8,945 bases of DNA, taken from Anaerolineales bacterium UBA7227. GTDB taxonomy: Bacteria > Chloroflexota > Anaerolineae > Anaerolineales > Villigracilaceae. This document shows, piece after piece, positions 1 to 6,008 of this stretch. Position numbers and translations under genes: made by a program. Under the pieces are notes generated by a model. That model was not told where the DNA came from and ran no database searches. It worked only from the letters and a program-made list of their open reading frames with translations. The first letter of the stretch is position 1. The number at the start of each line of letters is the position of its first letter. The stretch spans positions 1 to 8,945 of the forward strand of contig DKTP01000152.1 in assembly GCA_002473085.1 (NCBI GenBank), read 5' to 3'.

Positions 1-1747
1 GGGCATCGCGGTATTGCAGGACGGGCAGATCGAAGTCCGCCGCGAGGCCGGGAAGTTATCCGTCCTCGGCGACCTGCTTCAGGCCTCGCCCATCGGGGGG
101 CATCTCGGAATCGGTCATACCCGCTGGGCCACGCACGGCGCGCCCAGCGCGCGCAACGCCCATCCGCACGTCGGGCAATCGGGACGCGTGGTCGTCGTCC
201 AAAACGGCATCGTGGAAAACTACCTCGAACTGCGCGACGAACTTTCAGCCGAGGGCGTGGAATTCAAATCGGAAACGGACACCGAGACCATCGTCCACCT
301 CGTGGAACATTACCTCGCCTCCGGGCTGGACCTGGCGGAGGCCGCGCGCAAGACCTTCCAGCACATCCAGGGCGCGAACGTAGTCGTGTTGATGTCCGCG
401 GACGAGCCCGACAAGATCGTGGCAGCGCGCATCGGGAACGCGGGCGGAGTCGTCATCGGATTCGGCGAGGACGAGATGTTCGTCGCCTCGGACGTGCCGG
501 CCATCCTCGAGCACACGCGCCGCGTCGCGTTCCTGGAGTCGCGTCAGATGGCGGTAGTGCGACGCGACGGCGCGAGCGTGGAAACGCTCGACGGGACGCG
601 CGTCCAGCCGCAGGTCCAGAACGTGGCGTGGGATCCCGTCGCGGCGGAGAAGGGCGAGTACCGTCACTTCATGCAGAAGGAGATCCACGAGCAGGTCCGC
701 GCGCTGACCGACACGCTGGCGGGACGCGTCCACCTCGAGCGCGGCGAAGTCCGCCTGCCCGAATTGAACCTGACTCCCGCGCTGGCGAAGCGCGTCAAAA
801 AGATCTACATCACCGCCTGCGGCACGGCGGCCTACGCGGGCATGGTCGGCAAGACGCTCATCGAGAAGATCGCCCGCGTGCCGGTGGAGGCGGCGATCGG
901 CTCCGAGTTCCGTTACAGCGACCCGATCATTGACGAGGATACGGTTGTGCTGGCGATCTCGCAATCGGGCGAGACGGCCGACACGCTGGCCGCCATGGAA
1001 GAGGGACGGCGCAAGGGCGCGACCGTGTGGAGCATCGTGAACGCCATCGGCTCGCAGGCCATGCGCATCGCGGACGGCTACATCTCAATGCAGACCGGCC
1101 CCGAGATCGGCGTGGCCTCGACGAAGGCCTTCACCGCCCCGCTGGTAGACCAGTACATGCTGGCGATTCTGCTTGCGGACCTGCGCGGGACTTTGGACGA
1201 GAAGACGCGCCGCGCCTTCGTCAACGACCTGCGCCTCGTCCCCGACCTGGTCGGGCGAACGCTGGAGCGCGAAGCCGAGACGGAGAAACTGGCGCACGCG
1301 TTGAAGGATATTCACGGGTGTTTGTATCTCGGACGCGGCATCAACATGCCCATCGCCTACGAAGGCGCGCTGAAATTGAAGGAAATCTCGTACATCCACG
1401 CGGAGGGCTACCCTGCGGGCGAGATGAAGCACGGTCCCATCGCGTTGATTGACGAACAGATGCCCGTCATCTGCATCGCGCCGAAGGACCCCTGGCGCGA
1501 AAAGATGATCTCGCAGATCCAGCAGGCCAAAGCGCGCGGCGGGACGGTGGCCGCGGTCGCGACCGACGGCGATGAACTGGTGGCCTCGATGGCCGACCAC
1601 GTCCTGTGGATTCCCGAAGCGCCGTGGATGCTCTCGCCGATCGTCACCGTGCTGCCGCTGCAATTGCTGGCCTATCACATCGCCTGCATCCGCGGCCTGG
1701 ACGTGGACCAGCCGCGCAACCTCGCCAAGTCCGTGACGGTAGAGTAA
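1..1747 (+). CDS. glmS: Glutamine--fructose-6-phosphate aminotransferase (isomerizing), 5'-truncated
   Basis: GlmS converts fructose-6-phosphate and glutamine to glucosamine-6-phosphate in the cytoplasm, the first committed step towards UDP-GlcNAc. The reading frame is open from base 2 and ends at TAA 1745-1747, giving 581 residues; the family is about 610, so some 33 N-terminal residues, including the catalytic Cys1, lie off the left edge. The glutaminase domain shows HTRWATHG (116-139), NGIVEN (203-220) and the SETDTE motif. Two SIS sugar-isomerase domains follow, with ACGTAAYAG, SQSGETADT (from 959), EIGVASTKAFT, EGALKLKEISYIHAE (from 1361; catalytic Glu/Lys region) and KHGP (His at 1430). 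The C-terminus DVDQPRNLAKSVTVE (1700-1744) is near-invariant in GlmS and holds the fructose-6-P-binding lysine. The TTG at 14 is only an internal Leu codon. Nothing looks degraded. Any upstream control, such as a glmS ribozyme, is outside the window. Confidence 0.97.
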   Translation, partial: GIAVLQDGQIEVRREAGKLSVLGDLLQASPIGGHLGIGHTRWATHGAPSARNAHPHVGQSGRVVVVQNGIVENYLELRDELSAEGVEFKSETDTETIVHLVEHYLASGLDLAEAARKTFQHIQGANVVVLMSADEPDKIVAARIGNAGGVVIGFGEDEMFVASDVPAILEHTRRVAFLESRQMAVVRRDGASVETLDGTRVQPQVQNVAWDPVAAEKGEYRHFMQKEIHEQVRALTDTLAGRVHLERGEVRLPELNLTPALAKRVKKIYITACGTAAYAGMVGKTLIEKIARVPVEAAIGSEFRYSDPIIDEDTVVLAISQSGETADTLAAMEEGRRKGATVWSIVNAIGSQAMRIADGYISMQTGPEIGVASTKAFTAPLVDQYMLAILLADLRGTLDEKTRRAFVNDLRLVPDLVGRTLEREAETEKLAHALKDIHGCLYLGRGINMPIAYEGALKLKEISYIHAEGYPAGEMKHGPIALIDEQMPVICIAPKDPWREKMISQIQQAKARGGTVAAVATDGDELVASMADHVLWIPEAPWMLSPIVTVLPLQLLAYHIACIRGLDVDQPRNLAKSVTVE

Positions 1748-1817
1748 ACGAGTCCCATCTCCAGCGGGGAGACGGTTAAGACAATTTGGCTCTCCTGCAA
1801 TTAACGGGAAAGAGTCA

Positions 1818-1905
1818 AACACAAAAGAGCGCAAAGGCGCTCAAAGGACGAAAGACGCCCTCATTTCACCAGGCCTTCCTTCGTTGCCTTCGTGCCCTTC
1901 GTGTT
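1818..1905. repeat. Degenerate inverted-repeat element built of 9-10 bp units
   Basis: The right arm holds three tandem 9-bp units, CTTCGTTGC (1879-1887), CTTCGTGCC (1888-1896) and CTTCGTGTT (1897-1905). The left arm (1818-1859) carries related A-rich units on the opposite strand: AACACAAAA, then GAGCGCAAAG, GCGCTCAAAG and GACGAAAGAC. The outermost AACAC (1818-1822) is the exact reverse complement of GTGTT (1901-1905), so the whole 88 bp is an imperfect palindrome. Within the left arm GAGCGC-AAAG-GCGCTC (1827-1842) is a perfect 6-bp stem with a 4-nt loop. The look is that of a small dispersed intergenic repeat (REP- or MITE-like). I cannot confirm other copies from one window, and no coding potential or transposase is present. 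Confidence 0.5.
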
Positions 1906-1974
1906 AAACGGAAGAGCCGACAATTTTTGATTTGGGGGCGGCAGCCGCGCGCAGACAGAACGCGCCCGATTGTC

Positions 1975-1983
1975 TGATACAAT
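1975..1983 (+). promoter_or_regulatory. Extended -10 sigma-70 promoter for the muramidase gene
   Basis: TG (1975-1976), one base, then TACAAT (1978-1983) forms an extended -10 element matching TATAAT at 5 of 6 positions. No convincing -35 hexamer lies 17 bp upstream, which is usual for extended -10 promoters. The predicted transcript start is near 1990, giving a leader of about 42 nt before the ATG at 2032. This indicates that the gene is transcribed separately from glmS. Confidence 0.5.
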
Positions 1984-2017
1984 GGGAAAATTACAGCCAT
2001 TGGACATCCACCCACAC

Positions 2018-2022
2018 AGGAG
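2018..2022 (+). promoter_or_regulatory. Ribosome binding site that decides the muramidase start
   Basis: AGGAG ends at 2022 and directly touches the first in-frame ATG (2023-2025), which is too close for initiation. The second in-frame ATG (2032-2034) is 9 nt away, a workable spacing. I therefore place the start at 2032 rather than 2023; the difference is three residues. Confidence 0.65.
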
Positions 2023-2031
2023 ATGACCGAA

Positions 2032-4104
2032 ATGACCAACGCTTCCGGCCCCGATATCAGTTTCTATCAGGACAACCCGACTACGCCCCAGCGCGTGGAT
2101 TTCGTCAAAATGAAGACGCTGGCGGATTTCGTCATCATCCGCGCCGGGCAAAACCTCTGGAGCGACCGCGACTTCGCCCACAACTGGGCGGAAGCCAAAA
2201 AAGCGGGCCTGCCGCGCGGCTCATACTGGTTCTACGACAGCCGCGCCGACCCAAAACAACAGGCGGAAAAATGGGCGCAGACTCTCGGCAGCGACGCGGG
2301 CGAACTGCCCCTCTTTGCGGATTTCGAAGAGAACTATAACGGTCCGCACAAAGGCTGGCAAAAGTGGTACGATTTTCTGGAACGTCTCAAAACGCTGATG
2401 GGCAAAAAAGAGATCGGCATTTACACCGCCGATTATTACTGGACGCCCAACGCGCCCAACCCCGTCACCAACCCGGCCAACTCCGAGTACTTCCATCAAT
2501 ATCCGCTCTGGGTGGCGCATTACAAAGTCTCCAGGCCGCGCATCCCCAAACCGTGGAAGGACAACGAATGGCTGTTCTGGCAATACACCGAATCGGGAGA
2601 CGGCGCGGCCTACGGCGTAGAATCCCTTGAAATTGACCTGAACTACTTCAACGGCGACCAGGCCGCGTTCCAGGCGCGCTTCAACGTGCAGCCTCCGACC
2701 GCCCAGAAATACACCGTCGAATTAAACCTGCGCGCCGAAGCCAACGCGGCCTCCAGCGTTGTGGGCGCGCTCAAACAGGACGACCTCATCCAGAAGCTCG
2801 AAACCTCCGGCGACTGGACGAAGATCCTGCGCGAGGACGACGACCTGACGGGCTGGATGCTGACCACGCACCTGGTCCCGGTCGCCGCGCCGCCTCCCCC
2901 GCCGCCTCCGCCTCCGCTCTCGAAATGGTACCGCGTCACGACCGCCGTCCTGAACGTACGCGCAGGCCCCGGGACGAACTTCAACGTTGTCGGCAAACTG
3001 AACCTCAACGACGTCGTGGAAGGCCTGGCGCTCAGCCCCGACAGGCTCTGGCTTCAACTCCGTCGCGCCGATGGGCTGGAGGGCTGGTCGAGTCTCGACT
3101 ACCTCACGCCTGCCAGCGCGCCGCCGCCGCCCGCCTCCACAGCCTGGTACAGGGCGAACGCCAACGTCAACGTGCGCGAAGGCCCCGGCACGAACTTCAA
3201 CGTCCTCAATTCGCTCAAACAAAACGACGTTGTGGAAAGCGACGAGGTCAGCGCCGACGGAGAGTGGGTCCACATCCGCCGCTTCGACGGACTGATCGGC
3301 TGGTGCGCGGCCGCCTACCTCGCCAGCCTGGGGAACGCCGCGCCCGCCCAGTTATCCTACGCCCTGTTCAGCGGCGTCACATATCACCGCAAATGGACTG
3401 CCGCGCCGCGCGACCTCGTGGCGCACATCCTCGTCATTGACGCGGCCCAGGCGGGACTGCAATTCCTCGTCACCCCGCCCAGCGCCAGCGACGGCGTCCT
3501 CTGCGCGCGCAAGACCTCCCAATTCATCAAGGATTTCGGGATGAAGATTGCCATCAACGGAGACGGATCCAGCTATCTCGACCCGGCGAAATACAACTGC
3601 CCGGCCGGCGGCGACCCCGTGAAGACGTTCAGTTACGCCGTCTCGCGCGGCGCGGCCTACTCCGCCAAACTCCCCGACCGACCGGTCCTGTACATCAGCC
3701 AGACGAACGCGATCCAGTTCGACACGCCGCCCGCGAAAGTGTACAACGCCATTTCGGGAGACCGCTACCTGGTATACAAGGGAAACGTCCCAGCCAACCT
3801 GGAAAACCAGACCATCGAACCGCGCACCGCCATCGGCCTGAACCAGAACGGACGCTCCCTCATCCTTGCGGTGGTGGACGGGCGCCAGCCCGGTTACAGC
3901 GAGGGCGCGACCCTGCCGGAAATGGGCAACCTGCTCAAGGCGCACGGAGCCTACACGGGAATCAACATGGACGGCGGCGGCTCCTCCACGATGGCGATCA
4001 TGGGCATATTGGGCGCGCCGTACGTTTTAAACTCGCCGGTCGAAGGCGGCATCCGCGGGAACGAAGCCGCGGTCGCGAATCACCTGGGCATCCGCCCGAA
4101 ATAA
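2032..4104 (+). CDS. Modular muramidase: GH25 + three SH3b repeats + NAGPA-type phosphodiester glycosidase
   Basis: A 690-residue modular enzyme predicted to act on cell-envelope glycans. Residues 1-220 are a GH25 (lysozyme/muramidase) domain: D8 in GPDISFYQ, the catalytic pair D97 and E99 in ADFEEN, and D202 in IDLNYF lie at the spacing known for Streptomyces Cellosyl. Three SH3b repeats follow, about 226-283, 299-360 and 372-434, separated by proline linkers (nine Pro at 287-295; PPPP at 364-367); these usually bind wall polymers. Residues 440-690 match the phosphodiester glycosidase family (NAGPA; uncovering-enzyme-like), with AINGDG (507-512), RTAIG (598-602) and MDGGGSS (646-652). The enzyme family removes GlcNAc from phosphodiester linkages, but the substrate here is unknown. 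No signal peptide or membrane segment is visible at the N-terminus, and an in-frame TGA at 1975 excludes an upstream extension. Cysteines are few (425, 491, 523). Export route and native target are open questions. Confidence 0.9.
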   Translation: MTNASGPDISFYQDNPTTPQRVDFVKMKTLADFVIIRAGQNLWSDRDFAHNWAEAKKAGLPRGSYWFYDSRADPKQQAEKWAQTLGSDAGELPLFADFEENYNGPHKGWQKWYDFLERLKTLMGKKEIGIYTADYYWTPNAPNPVTNPANSEYFHQYPLWVAHYKVSRPRIPKPWKDNEWLFWQYTESGDGAAYGVESLEIDLNYFNGDQAAFQARFNVQPPTAQKYTVELNLRAEANAASSVVGALKQDDLIQKLETSGDWTKILREDDDLTGWMLTTHLVPVAAPPPPPPPPPLSKWYRVTTAVLNVRAGPGTNFNVVGKLNLNDVVEGLALSPDRLWLQLRRADGLEGWSSLDYLTPASAPPPPASTAWYRANANVNVREGPGTNFNVLNSLKQNDVVESDEVSADGEWVHIRRFDGLIGWCAAAYLASLGNAAPAQLSYALFSGVTYHRKWTAAPRDLVAHILVIDAAQAGLQFLVTPPSASDGVLCARKTSQFIKDFGMKIAINGDGSSYLDPAKYNCPAGGDPVKTFSYAVSRGAAYSAKLPDRPVLYISQTNAIQFDTPPAKVYNAISGDRYLVYKGNVPANLENQTIEPRTAIGLNQNGRSLILAVVDGRQPGYSEGATLPEMGNLLKAHGAYTGINMDGGGSSTMAIMGILGAPYVLNSPVEGGIRGNEAAVANHLGIRPK
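2964..3203 (+). repeat. Intragenic direct repeat encoding SH3b repeats 2 and 3
   Basis: A 24-bp stretch at 2964-2987 recurs at 3180-3203 with one mismatch, a 216-bp (72-codon) offset. Both copies encode the GPGTNFNV turn of an SH3b domain, and the similarity extends more weakly downstream (NDVVE in both). The first SH3b repeat is more divergent. This fits a relatively recent duplication of one SH3b unit. Confidence 0.8.
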
Positions 4105-4110
4105 GCGTCC

Positions 4111-4133
4111 CCTGCCTCCGCAGGACTGGAGGC
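4111..4133 (+). terminator. Hairpin downstream of the muramidase gene, weak terminator candidate
   Basis: Six bases after the stop, GCCTCC (4114-4119) can pair with GGAGGC (4128-4133) across an 8-nt loop; a competing stem is CCTGC (4111-4115) with GCAGG (4120-4124). There is no T-run after the stem, so this is not a canonical intrinsic terminator. It may be a Rho-dependent end or an RNA-stability structure. Confidence 0.3.
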
Positions 4134-4181
4134 GCCAGGCGCGCTTCAAATTAGCGTTGGATTAGAGGTTGAATCGCCCAC

Positions 4182-4210
4182 TTGACTTTGCCCGCCAAAT
4201 TTTGTATAGT
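4182..4210 (+). promoter_or_regulatory. Near-consensus sigma-70 promoter of the ABC operon
   Basis: TTGACT (4182-4187, 5 of 6 to TTGACA), a 17-bp spacer and TATAGT (4205-4210, 5 of 6 to TATAAT) make the best promoter in the window. Transcription should start near 4217, leaving an 86-nt leader before the ATG at 4303. It separates the four-gene ABC operon from the upstream muramidase gene. Confidence 0.75.
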
Positions 4211-4235
4211 AATCTGGATGACACCCCACATCTGG

Positions 4236-4271
4236 AAACGGCACACCGGAACAGCCACGGTCGTGCCGTTT
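4236..4271 (+). promoter_or_regulatory. Long stem-loop in the ABC operon leader
   Basis: AAACGGCAC (4236-4244) is the exact reverse complement of GTGCCGTTT (4263-4271). The stem continues inward with ACCG (4245-4248) and CGGT (4258-4261), leaving one bulged C at 4262 and a 9-nt loop (4249-4257), 13 bp in all. A T-rich tail follows (4269-4284), and the ribosome binding site begins 20 nt downstream. The structure lies wholly between the predicted transcript start and the first gene, so it could act as an attenuator, a protein-binding site or an mRNA-stabilising element. I do not recognise it as a known riboswitch class. Confidence 0.6.
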
Positions 4272-4291
4272 GTTTGCTGATTTTACGGGGC

Positions 4292-4297
4292 AAGGAG
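4292..4297 (+). promoter_or_regulatory. Ribosome binding site of the ABC ATPase gene
   Basis: AAGGAG lies 5 nt before ATG 4303, a strong Shine-Dalgarno sequence. It fixes the start at 4303 and rules out the in-frame TTG at 4270, which sits inside the leader stem-loop. Confidence 0.8.
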
Positions 4298-4302
4298 ATT
4301 CC

Positions 4303-5259
4303 ATGATCCGTGTCAATGAACTGAGCAAAGATTATGGCTCGCGGCGGGCGCTCGACGGTCTGACCTTCGAGGCGCGCCAGGGCGAGGTGGTCGGGTTTCT
4401 CGGCCCGAACGGCGCGGGGAAGACCACCACCATGCGCATCCTCACCGCCTACATGCCTCCCACCGCGGGCGAGGCCATCGTAGCCGGTTACGATGTTGTG
4501 ACCGAATCTCTCGAGGTCCGCAAACGCATCGGCTACCTGCCGGAGACCGTCCCCCTGTATCAGGACATGGTCGTGTCCGATTATTTAAAATTCATGGCGG
4601 ACCTGCGCCGCCTCCCGAACGCGGACGAACGCGTCGGCGAGGCGCTCGAACAGGTGGGGATGGGCGACCGCGCCCACGGCTACATCGGCAACCTGTCTAA
4701 GGGGATGCGCCAGCGCATCGGCCTGGCGCAGGCGCTCATCCACCGTCCCGAGGTGCTGATCCTTGACGAGCCGACCATCGGCCTCGACCCGAGCCAGGTG
4801 GTAGAGATCCGCAACCTGATCCGCGAGATTGGCAGGGAGCGCACCGTCCTGCTGTCCACACACATCCTCTCCGAGGCGCAGCAGGTCTGCGACCGCGTCA
4901 TCATCATCAACAAAGGCCGGATCATCGCCGAGGATACGCCCGAGAGTCTGCAATCGCGGCTTGTCGGCGCGGAACGCGTGGCGTTGCGCGTCGGCGGCGA
5001 CGCGGACGGGCTGGCCGCGAAGGTTGAAAAAGTGAGGGGCGTGCAGCAGGTCCAGTCCAGGCCCGACGGTTCGCTGGAATTCCAATTCCTGCCCGCGCAG
5101 GACGCGCGCCCGTTGGTCGCGAAGACGGTCGTCGAGGCGGGCTACGACCTGCTCGAAATGCGTCCGATTGGATTGAGCCTCGAGGAGATCTTCCTCCAAC
5201 TGACCAGGGAAAACCAGCCGGACATCGGCGAAAGCAAGAAGCAGAAAGCGCGCTCGTGA
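4303..5259 (+). CDS. ABC transporter ATP-binding protein, GldA/NatA-like
   Basis: The 318-residue ATPase subunit of an ABC-2-type exporter, expected on the cytoplasmic face of the membrane with the permease encoded next. Visible motifs are Walker A GPNGAGKT (34-41), the Q-loop region GYLPE (77-81) with Glu at the usual Gln position, signature LSKGMRQ (131-137) in place of LSGGQ, Walker B LILDEP (D155, E156), the D-loop GLDP and the H-loop His187. The GYLPE and LSKGM variants are common in the GldA/NatA/CcmA-type branch, so I take them as subfamily marks, not defects. Residues 220-318 form the accessory C-terminal domain, ending in a Lys-rich tail. The stop TGA is followed directly by the permease gene. 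Gliding-motility naming comes from Bacteroidota homologues; gliding itself is not implied here. The substrate is unknown. Confidence 0.93.
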   Translation: MIRVNELSKDYGSRRALDGLTFEARQGEVVGFLGPNGAGKTTTMRILTAYMPPTAGEAIVAGYDVVTESLEVRKRIGYLPETVPLYQDMVVSDYLKFMADLRRLPNADERVGEALEQVGMGDRAHGYIGNLSKGMRQRIGLAQALIHRPEVLILDEPTIGLDPSQVVEIRNLIREIGRERTVLLSTHILSEAQQVCDRVIIINKGRIIAEDTPESLQSRLVGAERVALRVGGDADGLAAKVEKVRGVQQVQSRPDGSLEFQFLPAQDARPLVAKTVVEAGYDLLEMRPIGLSLEEIFLQLTRENQPDIGESKKQKARS

Positions 5260-5267
5260 GGCATCCC

Positions 5268-6008
5268 ATGCGAAACATTTGGACAATCGCCAAACGCGAA
5301 TACAATCATTATTTCATCAGTCCCGTCGCCTATGTGGTGGCGTTCGCCATCCTGCTGGTGATCGGACTGATCTTTGCGCTCGTCGTCTATTCCTCGGCGG
5401 ATAACGCGCTCTACGGCGGCGTGCCAGACATCGGCCCGGTGACGGGCTCGTTTGCGTTCATGCTGGTCCTTTCGGTCCCCGCCCTGACCATGCGCCTGCT
5501 GGCGGACGAAAACCGCATGGGCACCATGGAGCTTCTGCTCACCGCGCCCCTGCGCGACTCGGAACTGATCGTCGGCAAGTGGCTGGGGAGCCTGCTGTTC
5601 GCGCTGACCATCATTGCCGTTTCCTTCGTCTACCCGGTCGTCCTGAATAGTCTCATCGAGCCCGGCATAGACCAGGGCGCGATGATCACCGCGTATCTTG
5701 GGCTGATCCTGGTGGCGGCCGCGTTCCTCGCCGTCGGCGTGGGCATCTCTTCGCTGTTCAGCAACCAGGTGGCGGCCTTCTTCGCCACCATGGTCGCGCT
5801 GGTCATCCTGTGGTGGCTGCTGGGCTTCCCGGCCAATTACGTGCAAAAGGGAGCGGAGGTCTTTCGCTACCTGGATATGCAATCCCACTTTTACAATTCG
5901 CTCGGCTCAGGCATGATTAACGTGACCGACCTCGTCTACTTCTTCAGCCTGATCGCGATCGGGCTGTTCACCGGCACGTTGGCTGTCGAAACCCGGAGAT
6001 GGCGCTGA
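5268..6008 (+). CDS. ABC-2 type permease, GldF-like
   Basis: A 246-residue integral membrane subunit of the ABC transporter. It has about six hydrophobic segments, roughly 18-41, 58-75, 105-127, 138-160, 166-188 and 218-238. The cytoplasmic loop after segment 2 carries MRLLADENRMGTMELLLTAP (75-94), typical of the GldF/NosY-like ABC-2 permeases and likely the coupling surface for the ATPase. I chose ATG 5268 because GAGG (5258-5261) is 6 nt upstream; a GTG at 5256 overlapping the ATPase stop would add four residues. The last codons overlap the next gene as TGATG (6006-6010), which suggests translational coupling. Confidence 0.92.
   Translation: MRNIWTIAKREYNHYFISPVAYVVAFAILLVIGLIFALVVYSSADNALYGGVPDIGPVTGSFAFMLVLSVPALTMRLLADENRMGTMELLLTAPLRDSELIVGKWLGSLLFALTIIAVSFVYPVVLNSLIEPGIDQGAMITAYLGLILVAAAFLAVGVGISSLFSNQVAAFFATMVALVILWWLLGFPANYVQKGAEVFRYLDMQSHFYNSLGSGMINVTDLVYFFSLIAIGLFTGTLAVETRRWR

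Noticed and set aside
245..964. Long minus-strand open frame (239 codons) inside glmS
   Set aside because: Antisense shadow of a GC-rich gene; the product is Arg/His/Asp-rich with no recognisable domain, while the + strand is unmistakably GlmS.
1758..1772. Intrinsic terminator after glmS (TCTCC/GGAGA hairpin)
   Set aside because: Only five base pairs and no T-run follow; too weak to annotate.
1786..1977. 63-codon + strand frame in the glmS-muramidase gap
   Set aside because: It is made largely of the repeat element, has basic low-complexity composition and no ribosome binding site.
2881..3140. Proline-codon runs as a possible CRISPR or microsatellite locus
   Set aside because: They are in-frame proline linkers between SH3b domains; no spacer-repeat structure is present anywhere in the window.
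4270..4302. TTG start 11 codons upstream for the ABC ATPase
   Set aside because: It lies in the leader stem-loop; ATG 4303 has AAGGAG at good spacing and begins the usual ABC N-terminus.
4383..4740. ABC ATPase possibly inactive because of Glu in the Q-loop and LSKGM in the signature
   Set aside because: These variants are common in the GldA/NatA-type subfamily, and Walker A, Walker B, the catalytic Glu and the H-loop His are all intact.
5142..5888. Minus-strand open frame (248 codons) across the ATPase/permease junction, and similar ones at 1085-1834, 3352-3945 and 6467-7207
   Set aside because: All mirror well-supported + strand genes and have the biased Arg/Asp/His/Gly composition of antisense frames; no ribosome binding sites or domains seen.
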